Program-made: the position numbers and the translations under genes
Assembly (NCBI GenBank): GCA_016208975.1
Contig: JACQXA010000004.1
Span: forward strand, 124,001-188,000
DNA length: 64,000 nucleotides
Direction: 5' to 3'
Source: Nitrospinota bacterium
GTDB taxonomy: Bacteria; Nitrospinota_A; UBA7883; JACRLM01
The notes under the pieces: generated by a model
Seen by the model: the letters and a program-made list of their open reading frames with translations, nothing else
The model's database searches: none
Told to the model about the DNA's origin: nothing
Part shown: piece after piece, positions 26,766 to 35,514 of the stretch
Layout: each line of letters opens with the position of its first letter
Numbering within the stretch: position 1 is the first letter of the stretch

Positions 26766-28133
26766 TTAATCCTCCCGGTTAATGCCGAATTCCTTCATCT
26801 TCCGGTGAATGGTGCGGGCGTTCACCCCCGCGGCCCGGGCCGTTTCGGTGATGTTCCAGTGATGGCTTTTGAGCGACTCCAACAGGTATTTTTTCTCCGC
26901 CTGGGCCACCACGTCCTGCAACTCCAGCGCGCCGGAACCGGGCTCCGCTGTCTTTGGCGGAAAGTTGTCCTGCGGGATGTCCACTTTTTCCACCACCGGC
27001 CCCCGGGTAAGGATCACGGCCCGTTCCACCAGGTTGCCAAGCTCCCTTATGTTGCCGGGCCAGGAGTAGCGTTTCATCCGCTCCAGCGCTTCCGCCGAAA
27101 ATCCGGCGATATTCTTCCCCATGTCGCGGCTGAATTTCTGAAGGTAATGCTCGGCAAGGTATTTGATGTCCCCCGCCCGCTCCCGCAATGGTGGCAAATG
27201 GATAGGCACCACGTTTATCCTGTAATAAAGGTCTTCGCGGAACCCTCCTTTTCTCACAGCCTCTTTCAGGTCCAGGTTGGTGGCGCAAATGTAACGCACG
27301 TCCACCTTTATGGTGTCGTTGCCGCCCACGCGGGTTATTTCACCCTCCTGGAGGGCGCGAAGTATCTTCACCTGCATGGCAGGGGAAATGTTGCCTATCT
27401 CGTCGAGAAACAGGGTGCCCTTGTCCGCCAGCTCAAACTTGCCTATGCGCCTCTGCTCGGCCCCGGTGAACGCCCCTTTCTCGTGGCCGAAAAGCTCGGT
27501 CTCCAGAAGGGTGTCGGTGAGGGCGCCGCAGTTTATGGCCACGAATTTTTTGCCTGCCCGTTTGGACGCCTGGTGGATGGCCCGGGCCACCAGCTCTTTG
27601 CCGGTGCCGGTCTCCCCGAAAATGAGCACCGTGGAGCTGGTGGGCGCCACCGACTCCATCAGCCTGAACACATCCGACATCTTCTCGTCCCGGCTGATGA
27701 TGTTGGAGAATTCTTCCGTAGCCGAAAGGTCCCGCCGCAGGTCGGTGACATCGCGGATTATCTCGATTACCCGATCAACCTTGCCGGAAGGGTCGGTAAG
27801 GGGGAATACGGAAACCTCTTTGAACCTGGTTTCCCCGCCGATGTTGGCGGTAAAAGTGTTGAACGCGGGCTGGCCGGTGTTGAACGTTTGCGTTACCACG
27901 CAGTATGAGCATTCCACTTCGCTGTTGTAGAACGCCTCGAAACACTTCTTGCCTTCGCGCGCCAGCTTCGCAAGCGGCTGGCCCGCTATAAGAAGCCCGG
28001 CCCGGTTGGCGTAGATGACCCTGTATTCGCGGTCTATTATCTTTATGGAGTCGCGGATGCCGTCGAGCGCTTCTTTTAAGAACTCCCCGGAAAGCTCCCC
28101 CGGCATCAACACTATCCGCTCGTTAACGCTCAT
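26766..28133 (-). CDS. PAS-domain sigma-54-dependent activator
   Basis: 455 residues. An N-terminal PAS domain (about 12-125) with several cysteines (CFEAFYNSEVECSYC) replaces the receiver domain. The AAA+ domain (about 145-380) has Walker A GETGTGKE, the sigma-54 contact loop GAFTGA and Walker B GTLFLDEIG. The C-terminus is a Fis-type helix-turn-helix (NITETARAAGVNARTIHRKM). It activates RpoN-dependent promoters in response to an unknown, possibly redox or ligand, cue. The ATG directly follows the stop of the upstream glycosyltransferase-like gene. Confidence 0.93.
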   Translation of the reverse strand: MSVNERIVLMPGELSGEFLKEALDGIRDSIKIIDREYRVIYANRAGLLIAGQPLAKLAREGKKCFEAFYNSEVECSYCVVTQTFNTGQPAFNTFTANIGGETRFKEVSVFPLTDPSGKVDRVIEIIRDVTDLRRDLSATEEFSNIISRDEKMSDVFRLMESVAPTSSTVLIFGETGTGKELVARAIHQASKRAGKKFVAINCGALTDTLLETELFGHEKGAFTGAEQRRIGKFELADKGTLFLDEIGNISPAMQVKILRALQEGEITRVGGNDTIKVDVRYICATNLDLKEAVRKGGFREDLYYRINVVPIHLPPLRERAGDIKYLAEHYLQKFSRDMGKNIAGFSAEALERMKRYSWPGNIRELGNLVERAVILTRGPVVEKVDIPQDNFPPKTAEPGSGALELQDVVAQAEKKYLLESLKSHHWNITETARAAGVNARTIHRKMKEFGINRED

Positions 28134-29225
28134 TTATAACGCGCCCATCCCGTCATTAATCATCCCGGCCGTGACATGGGCGCCATTCATGGGGTCCGGC
28201 GCCATGCCGCATAAGACCTTAAGAAGCGCCGCCAACGCGGGCTCCAGGCTCTTGCCGAAAAACTCATCCCGCTCAAGACAAAATGACGGAACAAGTTTTC
28301 TTATTCCATCCTCTAATACATTGTATTCTACGAAATCGTTCCGCGGTGTATAAAGAATGGGCCTGCCTGCCGCCGCAATTTCGGCGCAAAGCCCGTAGCC
28401 AAGCTTACCTATCACCACGTCCGCGGCCATCACCAGGTCTTCGTGGGCCACCTTCGCGCCGTCGAAACTTATCGTCCGGCCGGACCTGCCGGGCGTCCCT
28501 CGAAGAGTCAATAACTCCATGGAGGTGACGCGATCCTCCAGCCCCGTGTAAAAACCCTCGGCCCCGATACCGCCGAAAGACACCAGCGCGTATTTACCAT
28601 TCTCGTCCAGCCCCAGGCTCCTCCTGGCATCTTCCCGGCTTTTGGCGGAGCGGCGGGCTATCAATGGTATGTCAACCACGTTGCTATAAGGCTCGAATCC
28701 GCCGGAAAAAGGAGTTCTCAAAATGGCGTCCGCCTCTTTGTATATCCCGGTTAGCAGGCTGGATATGATGTCGAATTTCGGATATTTTTTAGCGTAATCC
28801 TTAAAAATCCAGTCCCACAGGAAATTGGCGACCACAAATGTTGGAACCCCCAGCCTTTTCCCAACCGCCACTCCCAATGGAGAAATGTCCGCCACCACCG
28901 CCGAGGGTTTTATGCGGCTTACATGGCGGAACTCGGCCTCTAACAGCCCGTCGAAAGAGGTTAGCATGGAGGCGTACCGGCTGTATGTGGCGGCGAAATC
29001 GGTGGTGAAACAGTCCGGCTGGGAAGGGCCCTGGTCCACCTCCGCCCGTTCCACCGTTACCTTTTCCGCCAGCCCGGCGGAGCCCCGAAGGAACAGGAAT
29101 TCCGGCGCGGTGGTTCTCACCACAACCCTGTGTCCAAAAGTCAGCGCCAGCTCGCCTATCACCTGCGAAGCCCTGGCGGCATGGCCAAACCCATGGCCGG
29201 AAACGTAAAAAACTGCCGTGCCCAT
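28134..29225 (-). CDS. GT-B glycosyltransferase-like protein
   Basis: 363 residues. It begins with YVSGHGFGHAARASQV, typical of MurG-like and L-arabinokinase N-terminal GT-B folds, and has a C-terminal nucleotide-sugar half with FGGIGAEGFY and KLGYGLCAEIAAAGRPILYTPR. The donor and acceptor cannot be told from the sequence. It is the first gene of a three-gene run with the activator and YyaL genes; the stop abuts the next start. Confidence 0.8.
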   Translation of the reverse strand: MGTAVFYVSGHGFGHAARASQVIGELALTFGHRVVVRTTAPEFLFLRGSAGLAEKVTVERAEVDQGPSQPDCFTTDFAATYSRYASMLTSFDGLLEAEFRHVSRIKPSAVVADISPLGVAVGKRLGVPTFVVANFLWDWIFKDYAKKYPKFDIISSLLTGIYKEADAILRTPFSGGFEPYSNVVDIPLIARRSAKSREDARRSLGLDENGKYALVSFGGIGAEGFYTGLEDRVTSMELLTLRGTPGRSGRTISFDGAKVAHEDLVMAADVVIGKLGYGLCAEIAAAGRPILYTPRNDFVEYNVLEDGIRKLVPSFCLERDEFFGKSLEPALAALLKVLCGMAPDPMNGAHVTAGMINDGMGAL

Positions 29226-29345
29226 AACCCCTGGCTGATTTAAAGCTGAAAGGGTAACACAATTGTGGATAACCCGGCGTATGCCCCGGGGTTATTGTGA
29301 TAAAATCATCACGCTTTATTCAATAACGCTTTGGTTTGGGGAATC

Positions 29346-29867
29346 ATGCTTTTCAGTCAATCAGCGCTCAAAAGAATCTTCACGGGGACGCTGGTGGCGT
29401 TCGTTATGGCCACGGCGGCGGCCAGCGCGCAATCCACCTTGAACGAGGACGGGAAGCGCACAAAGCAGTACCGCGCCAAGTCCATAATCTATTCGGCCTC
29501 CCCATCCGCGATGACCATCGAGAAAAAGTTCAGCTCCAGCGTTGAGATAAACGTGGCCAGCGGCGTGCGGAGTTTTTATTTCAGGAACGACTTCGGCGGC
29601 GACAAAAAGGCCAACACCTCGGCGCAGGTGGCCTTGTCCGGCCAGTCCGCCGGGTTTGCGGTGTACGATTACGCCGGAACTCGCCTTGTGGAATACACAA
29701 ACGGCAGGAACACCGGCCCCGCGGCGCTGTTCGAGATAAAATCGCCCAACGGCCTAACGCGGATACGCTGGTTTTTCGGGACGCAAGACATAGTCAGCAT
29801 CGTGGAAAGCTACGGGATGGACGGGGCGCTGGCTTATTCGGAAACCACCTATTACGCGCCGCAATAG
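29346..29867 (+). CDS. Exported protein of unknown function
   Basis: 173 residues from the ATG at 29346. It has a signal peptide (FVMATAAASAQ, cleavage near residue 29) and a beta-rich mature part with no cysteines or known motif. It faces the peptide-cluster genes, overlapping the end of the last one by 16 bases on the other strand. A stem (AACCCGG and CCCCGGGGTT) lies at 29271-29292 in its upstream region. Confidence 0.65.
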   Translation: MLFSQSALKRIFTGTLVAFVMATAAASAQSTLNEDGKRTKQYRAKSIIYSASPSAMTIEKKFSSSVEINVASGVRSFYFRNDFGGDKKANTSAQVALSGQSAGFAVYDYAGTRLVEYTNGRNTGPAALFEIKSPNGLTRIRWFFGTQDIVSIVESYGMDGALAYSETTYYAPQ

Positions 29868-32164
29868 CCGCTGGCGCCGTTCCCCTGCGCGGCCAATATC
29901 CTTTGGTCAGAAAGCTTAACGGCCGCTTCCCAAAACCGTTTCCGGGAAAGGCCGGTTGTGGCGCATCCATCCTCAAGTCCAACGCCGGCCGGCCGGCATG
30001 TGACAGCATTCACCAACGCCGCTTCGTCCCCATCTATCCGGCAGGGGGTGAAATAGCGGTTGAACCGGACCAGAACTCCGCCATCCAAGGCCATTGTCAT
30101 TCCAACCGCCGGGCTTAAACTGAACCGTGCCATCTCCATCAGGTGACCGGCTATGTTATCTGTCAGGGTTATCTTTTCATCACCTATATATGCGGTCGCC
30201 ACCTTGCGCGTCACCGCCAGCTGCAGGATCCGCTCCCGGCCGCATGGCATGTTAAAACCCCGGCGGTCGTCGGTGACGACCAGCGCCGGTTCCCGCCATG
30301 GAGCCGCAGGAACGGCGAAACGCATGGCGCCGAACAGCCCCCGGCGCAACTGGCGGTGAGCGGGCCCATCCCACGCCGGGACCATCCGGCTTACGGTTCC
30401 GGCAAGCACACCCCATCCATCGCTTCCCACAGCGTCAAGAGAGGCGCCCGCCGGACACATGTCCCAGGTGACGAACACCGGCGCCTGCTCGGCTTTCATG
30501 GAACCGTCGAGATTGCGGGCCAACTCCCCCATTCCGGCCTCCATGGCGGAGGCCCGGGTTATATTCAGAAGTAGCGCGGCGCAGGTTTCCACATCCGCGT
30601 TAGCGCCGGGATCGGCCACGCCTGCGGCCCTTGCGGCCGCCCGCAACGTTTCGGTTATCCGCCATCCTACAGCCTCCGGATATGCCAGGGCGGCGTAGAA
30701 TACGGCCGCCCTAAACCATGCGGCGGCGGCGGTTACAAGGTCGCCTTCGCCATGGGCGAGCAATCCTTCGCTCAGGTTTAAATAGACCGCGTCCACCTCG
30801 TTCCAGCTTCCCCGCGCGGTGTCAAAAGCGCGGCTGTAATACTTCCGCGCCGCCTTGCCGTCCCCGGTCTTGCGCATGAGCCGCGCAAGGTTGAGATAAT
30901 TAATGTACTCCATGTGCCAGTCTTTAACGGCGCCGGAGGAGAACAGGCCCTCGATCTTTTTTTCAATGGCCACGGCGTCTTCCATGGCGCCAAGCCTCAT
31001 CCGGTTAAGCGCGTATATATTGAGAAGGTAAACCTTGTTTATGTCATTGTCGGCGTAATCCAGGAGTTCTAACGCTTTTTCGAAATGTGGCTGGGCCTCC
31101 CCGGGCCTGTGGCTCATGACCAGCCCCCAGGCTTTCTGCCAGAAAAGGGTTCCGGCACGTTCCGGCGCCAGCCCTTCTGGCGGATCGGCTTCCTCTCCCG
31201 CCTCGTGAAAACGGTGGGTTGCGATACGCATCCATTGGTATTGCTCGATGAACGCGGCGCGGCTTGCCCCGTTCGGCGCGGTCTGTAGCGCCCGTTGGAT
31301 GAGCCGCCGGGCGATGTCGCCTCCACCTTCCTGTAACCGCCGCCACGCCTCGGCTACAAGCGCGCCGTAATCTGGATGTCCTTCGGGCAGGGCGTAATTC
31401 CAGAAGGCGTAAAGCCAGCCTATCCGCCGCGCCATGGGCAGACAGGACTGGAGGATTGACGCAGGCCATTGTCTGGGCGGCTTGCGGCGCTCGGGTGGAA
31501 CAAGAACCCAGCCGTGGGAAAGGCGCAGTCCATAAAGGTCGTCCGGCGCGCCTTCGGCCACAAGCTGTTGAGCCACAGCCGGATCGATGGCGCCGGGGAT
31601 GAACGAGTAATAGTCTGCGGGCGCGGCCTGCGCGGTGGATGCCGCAATTGTCGGGTGGCCATCATCCAGAAAACGGATTTCCACGCCAGTTAGTGAAACG
31701 GCGTCACCCGGCGCAAAAGCGATTAACAACCGGTGTTTGGAGTCCCTGACACCCTGGGCCAGAGCCGCGATGAAACGCTCGTTATCCTCCCCCCACCCTC
31801 CGTCATAACGCGGCGCGAGTATCAGAAAAGTGGCTGGCGCCGCGGCAACCGCTTCGTTGAGCGTGGTTTCAGCCCGGCATAACGCGTTGATGAGGGTGGC
31901 GCCTCCACGATTCTCCACGTCTATCCAGAAGCCTATGCCGGAGCCTCTGGAATCTTCACTCCCCTCAGCGGGCAGGCTGACGCCTAGTTGACCGAGAAAC
32001 TCCCGGGCCACCTGCTCGCTCCGCCAGGCGCCAAGGGTCAAATCGGCCACGAACAATGACGCGTCGGGAGAAGTGTACCGGCGCAGACCATCGAGTATGT
32101 CTTCCAGTGTGGCGGCCCGAAAAGCGTCCAGCCCGGGAATGCAGGGAAGCCGGGAAATGGTCAT
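29852..32164 (-). CDS. Large unrecognised protein of the modified-peptide cluster, helical-repeat centre
   Basis: 770 residues from the ATG at 32164, seven bases after the SagB-type gene, so very likely co-transcribed with it. The N-terminal third (about 1-230) looks like a soluble alpha/beta domain (ATLEDILDGLRRY, ATFLILAPRYDGGWGED). The centre (about 260-560) is helical with TPR-like pairs (RPGEAQPHFEKALELLDYAD, ARKYYSRAFDTARGSW). The C-terminal part (about 600-770) is mixed and contains several cysteines. I recognise no catalytic motif. As the last gene of a TOMM-type cluster it could be a scaffold, a release factor, a protease partner or an immunity protein. That is a guess from position only. 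Confidence 0.7.
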   Translation of the reverse strand: MTISRLPCIPGLDAFRAATLEDILDGLRRYTSPDASLFVADLTLGAWRSEQVAREFLGQLGVSLPAEGSEDSRGSGIGFWIDVENRGGATLINALCRAETTLNEAVAAAPATFLILAPRYDGGWGEDNERFIAALAQGVRDSKHRLLIAFAPGDAVSLTGVEIRFLDDGHPTIAASTAQAAPADYYSFIPGAIDPAVAQQLVAEGAPDDLYGLRLSHGWVLVPPERRKPPRQWPASILQSCLPMARRIGWLYAFWNYALPEGHPDYGALVAEAWRRLQEGGGDIARRLIQRALQTAPNGASRAAFIEQYQWMRIATHRFHEAGEEADPPEGLAPERAGTLFWQKAWGLVMSHRPGEAQPHFEKALELLDYADNDINKVYLLNIYALNRMRLGAMEDAVAIEKKIEGLFSSGAVKDWHMEYINYLNLARLMRKTGDGKAARKYYSRAFDTARGSWNEVDAVYLNLSEGLLAHGEGDLVTAAAAWFRAAVFYAALAYPEAVGWRITETLRAAARAAGVADPGANADVETCAALLLNITRASAMEAGMGELARNLDGSMKAEQAPVFVTWDMCPAGASLDAVGSDGWGVLAGTVSRMVPAWDGPAHRQLRRGLFGAMRFAVPAAPWREPALVVTDDRRGFNMPCGRERILQLAVTRKVATAYIGDEKITLTDNIAGHLMEMARFSLSPAVGMTMALDGGVLVRFNRYFTPCRIDGDEAALVNAVTCRPAGVGLEDGCATTGLSRKRFWEAAVKLSDQRILAAQGNGASGYCGA

Positions 32165-32171
32165 TGGCCGA

Positions 32172-32996
32172 TTACACCATGGCGCCTTCGCCCGCGCCGC
32201 CCCGTTCCCCCACGCTGACCACATACACGGTGGACTGGGACAGGCCGTCCAGATCCAGGGCCTCGTCGGCCTCCCGGTCAACATAGCCGCCGATATTCAG
32301 AGAGGCGAGGCCAACGGCCTCCGCCGCCAGGTTGATATTTTGCGCCACATGCCCCGCCTCCAGAAGAATGAACCGATAACCCCGGTCACGGTACTTGAAC
32401 ACCGTCCGGTTGAAGAGCGCGGTGATGAAAAAGGTTACCGGGGCAGTGGCGGCGATATCGGCCTGCATAAGCGAGCCGAGAGCTTTGTTGACGGCGGTTT
32501 CCCCGGCTATCCGCTCGGCTTGTTGACGAAGGGATTGATAATGGTAAAGACCGGGGGATAACCCCTCAACCGCGCGCGCGGCGAAATAAATTTCCAGAGG
32601 GAAAAGCCCGCCGCCGGAGGGGGCGTTCCGGAAAGCCCTGCCGAATCCTGTCTCCTGGGCGGTCCTGTTGACTCCGTACCCATAGTAAAGCAGGGCGCCA
32701 AGTTGCGGGAGGGTAACTGGCGCGCCGGAAAAGGAGCGGGCGGAATTGCGGCGGACAATGGCGTCGGCCAAGGACAGCGTTGGAACTGGAAAGGCCCCCG
32801 GCCCCGGAAGGGGCGTTACCTCGGCGGTCTCGTAACTCAACGACTCGGACATCTGCGCCATAACCGCCACCACCGCCTCTGTGGGAACCGGAAAGTCCAG
32901 GCGGGACAGTTTGGTGTTCTCGTGGAACAGCTCCCATAGGGCTGTGGTCAAATCTTCGCCGGTCATGCTCATGAGCGACTGGGAGGTGATTGACAC
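32172..32996 (-). CDS. SagB-type peptide azoline dehydrogenase
   Basis: 274 residues. The GTG at 32996 is backed by AAAAGGAG eight to nine bases upstream; ATG codons lie 24 and 30 bases further in. It has the FMN-dependent nitroreductase fold of SagB enzymes: IVRRNSARSFSGAPVTLPQL near residues 81-100, NAPSGGGLFPLEIYF, and YRFILLEAGHVAQNINLAAE near residues 206-225. SagB enzymes oxidise azoline rings to thiazole or oxazole. Its presence means the peptide product probably carries aromatic azoles. It sits 29 bases after the YcaO gene. Confidence 0.9.
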   Translation of the reverse strand: MSITSQSLMSMTGEDLTTALWELFHENTKLSRLDFPVPTEAVVAVMAQMSESLSYETAEVTPLPGPGAFPVPTLSLADAIVRRNSARSFSGAPVTLPQLGALLYYGYGVNRTAQETGFGRAFRNAPSGGGLFPLEIYFAARAVEGLSPGLYHYQSLRQQAERIAGETAVNKALGSLMQADIAATAPVTFFITALFNRTVFKYRDRGYRFILLEAGHVAQNINLAAEAVGLASLNIGGYVDREADEALDLDGLSQSTVYVVSVGERGGAGEGAMV

Positions 32997-33025
32997 TGTG
33001 CAAGCTCCTTTTTAGTCTGGATTCG

Positions 33026-34387
33026 TTATGGATATGGATGCGGGTACATATTGTCTCCCCGCCCCGGGTCAAAAGGAGCATGTCCCATCCGTTCCGGCGC
33101 TTCCAACAGACGGCGCCCGCCCAAGGCCCTGTCGCTGTGTCCCATGAACATAGGGTGCAGACCGGGTACGATGGCCCTAACCACCGCGAAACCGGCGTCG
33201 GCCACATCGGGTGTTGTCAGTTCCGCAAGCAGGGTTCGATGCCCCGCCGCGCCGAGGGCGTTCACCATTTTTGCGAGGATCGTTCCGTCCACGTCCCCTC
33301 TGTTGGCCAGCGGGGTCACATCGTCGAACTCGATCCTTCTTTTGGAGGCGAACAGGAAATCGGTCAGCGGCAGGCGGTCCTGCCGGGACCAGAAGAGGAG
33401 GTGGTCCTGTTGTGCCTTCACGTTGAAATCGTTCCCGGGAGCGGCGCTGAGGGCCTTGTCGGTGGAAAACCGTTTCACCAGATGGGCGTAGCGCCGGGTA
33501 TGGGCCAGTTCCTCCAGGCTCTTGCGGGCGGCGCTTTCAGGATCCGGCTCGGTGGAAGCGGCCACGATGAACGCCGGCTCGCCGGGCCGTTCCGAGCGGA
33601 TGGCGGAAAGTATGGTGGGGATGCCAAGATCGGTGGTCAGGTCGAACATGACCACTTCCAGCCCCACCGACTCGAACCGGGTGACCAGGTCGTAATTATA
33701 GTCGCTGAGGGATTCCACCATGATGCGGGGCGGAGCCAGCATCGCCTGCCAGTGGAGCATCACGGAATCCCGCTCCACCACTTCGCATATGGCCGATATG
33801 GCGGCCTTCACCGGGTTTACATGGCAGGCCAGCCCGGTGGAGATGGGCTGGGCCACGGGCGCGTCGCGCCGGCCGTCCCCGTGGGTGTGGTAAAAGTACG
33901 GAACATAGACCATCCCTGCCGGAGCCCATACCACCTCGCCGGTGGCGGCGTCGGCCATGGGGCTCCAGCGCACGGTGGTATCCTCGGTGAACGGGACATA
34001 GACAAAGCCTTTACGAGCGTACTGCTCCGGACTGTGCAATGCGAAAGAGGCCGGATCCACACAGTTAAACCCGGCGGCGGCGGCCGAGGTCAGTGGAAAC
34101 TCGTCCATGTCGAAAATCGCGCCACAATAGCGCTCCACCGCCTCCCCTACCGCCTTGGCGGCGGCTGTTACCACATCGGCGGCGGCCCCGCCGGAGTTGG
34201 CGAAATTACGTTGCCCGCAGAAGGCGCGGGTGTTGGACGCCAGGGCATAAACATGGCTGAAACGGGGCGCCCCCGGTGACAAGGGGGATTCGTGCAATGT
34301 CTTGATAATGCCCGCGCGGTTATCCACCAGCCGGGAAAGGCTGGCGGTGAACCTGGTTCGCCAGTCGTGTACGGCGCCGTTACGCAT
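33026..34387 (-). CDS. YcaO cyclodehydratase
   Basis: 453 residues. YcaO enzymes use ATP to turn Cys, Ser and Thr residues into azoline rings. Nucleotide and magnesium motifs are visible: AVGEAVERYCG near residue 87 and AICEVVERDSVMLHW near residue 202. The extreme C-terminus is PHPYP, the PxPxP motif required by azoline-forming YcaO proteins, which supports a peptide-modifying rather than a thioamide or ribosomal role. The start overlaps the end of the ThiF-like partner gene by eight bases. Confidence 0.93.
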   Translation of the reverse strand: MRNGAVHDWRTRFTASLSRLVDNRAGIIKTLHESPLSPGAPRFSHVYALASNTRAFCGQRNFANSGGAAADVVTAAAKAVGEAVERYCGAIFDMDEFPLTSAAAAGFNCVDPASFALHSPEQYARKGFVYVPFTEDTTVRWSPMADAATGEVVWAPAGMVYVPYFYHTHGDGRRDAPVAQPISTGLACHVNPVKAAISAICEVVERDSVMLHWQAMLAPPRIMVESLSDYNYDLVTRFESVGLEVVMFDLTTDLGIPTILSAIRSERPGEPAFIVAASTEPDPESAARKSLEELAHTRRYAHLVKRFSTDKALSAAPGNDFNVKAQQDHLLFWSRQDRLPLTDFLFASKRRIEFDDVTPLANRGDVDGTILAKMVNALGAAGHRTLLAELTTPDVADAGFAVVRAIVPGLHPMFMGHSDRALGGRRLLEAPERMGHAPFDPGRGDNMYPHPYP

Positions 34388-35507
34388 CTGGCACCCCCGA
34401 AAGCTCCTGCAACCGCTGGATCAGCGAGTAACCGCCGTCGAATTCCTCCTTCTGGATATTGAAGGGGGAGCGATATTGGCCGTTCCCGCAAACCGGGCAC
34501 CGGGGAATTTTATATACGGTGTGGCGCCGCACGGCAGTGGCCACCAGATCCATCTCGGTGGCGGTTCCCTTCCGCCAGAGCCAGGGGAAGTCGAAGAAAC
34601 GGGTCAGCTCCATCACTGCGGCGTCGGCGGCCATGGGGGCCATGGTGGGATGCAATGGGGCCACTAACTGCCCCGCGAAAGCCTGCGCGTCCAGCGCGCG
34701 TAACGGCGCGGGGGCGGTGAGATTGGCGTTTTCCCGGACCAGGAGGCATTCAAGGCACGGGGTCTCTCCCGGCGCCACCAGCGGGCCGATCAAGCCTGTT
34801 CCACGGTTTACTGTTACCGGCAGAAAAAATATCTTCTCCGCCACGGCGTAACGGTTCCAGTCACGCAAGATGGCGGGACCGCCAAAATCGCAGGTGCCCA
34901 CCATTGCGCCTGGTGAGCTTTCCCCTTCCTTCCATCTGCTGTAAGGAACCGGCGCGCTTACGCCGCCGGGCCACCGGCCGCCATCAAGGTCTGGCTCATC
35001 CCCCTTGCCGAACATGGTAAGGTTGCGTAACAAGGGGAAATCGACAACCGTAACGTTCCGCGCGCCCCCTTCGGCCAGCGCCGCCACCATCCGGCGGGAG
35101 ATTCCGTTGAGGCCGATGATAACCACCGGCGTCCGGGCGAGCCGGCCAGCTTCCGGGCCGCCGTTGACGCCGAGGGTCCAGTAAAAAACATCCAGGGCCG
35201 ACTCCTCCGCCGGGGCGGACGGCCCGGATCCATTGACAGGGACCAGTATCCTCTTGGCCTTCAGCGCCGACACAAGCCGGTTAACCGCATCGGCGTCGGC
35301 GGGCGGAAAGAGGGCCGCCAGTTCCGCCGCCGTTATACCTTCCGGATCCAGCGCGGCGGTCATCAAGCGGCGCGCCGCTTCAGCGGCCTGCTCCCCCTGG
35401 GCCACAAAGCTTGTAGCCCCGCGAGAGATGATAACGCCCCCATCCACCGGGGTCAGTTGTGTGGGCAGGCAACGCAACCGCCGCCCGCCATCGTTTTGGC
35501 CGGTCAT
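34380..35507 (-). CDS. TOMM leader-binding partner (ocin-ThiF-like)
   Basis: 375 residues. The first roughly 95 residues resemble a winged-helix leader-recognition domain; the rest is an E1/ThiF-like fold with a short glycine-rich segment (VVIIGLNGISRRMV). Two cysteine pairs, PCLEC near residue 251 and CPVCG near residue 335, would form the zinc site typical of these partners. The usual adenylation residues are not evident, in keeping with a non-catalytic role that presents the precursor to YcaO. It follows the radical SAM gene by seven bases. Confidence 0.88.
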   Translation of the reverse strand: MTGQNDGGRRLRCLPTQLTPVDGGVIISRGATSFVAQGEQAAEAARRLMTAALDPEGITAAELAALFPPADADAVNRLVSALKAKRILVPVNGSGPSAPAEESALDVFYWTLGVNGGPEAGRLARTPVVIIGLNGISRRMVAALAEGGARNVTVVDFPLLRNLTMFGKGDEPDLDGGRWPGGVSAPVPYSRWKEGESSPGAMVGTCDFGGPAILRDWNRYAVAEKIFFLPVTVNRGTGLIGPLVAPGETPCLECLLVRENANLTAPAPLRALDAQAFAGQLVAPLHPTMAPMAADAAVMELTRFFDFPWLWRKGTATEMDLVATAVRRHTVYKIPRCPVCGNGQYRSPFNIQKEEFDGGYSLIQRLQELSGVPDA

Positions 35508-35514
35508 GGTTTAT

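Noticed and set aside
26649-27908. 419-residue plus-strand frame
   Set aside because: It is antisense to the sigma-54 activator and YyaL genes, a product of high GC at third codon positions, with no domain.
32990-34279. 429-residue plus-strand frame
   Set aside because: It is fully antisense to the YcaO gene, whose motifs are intact.
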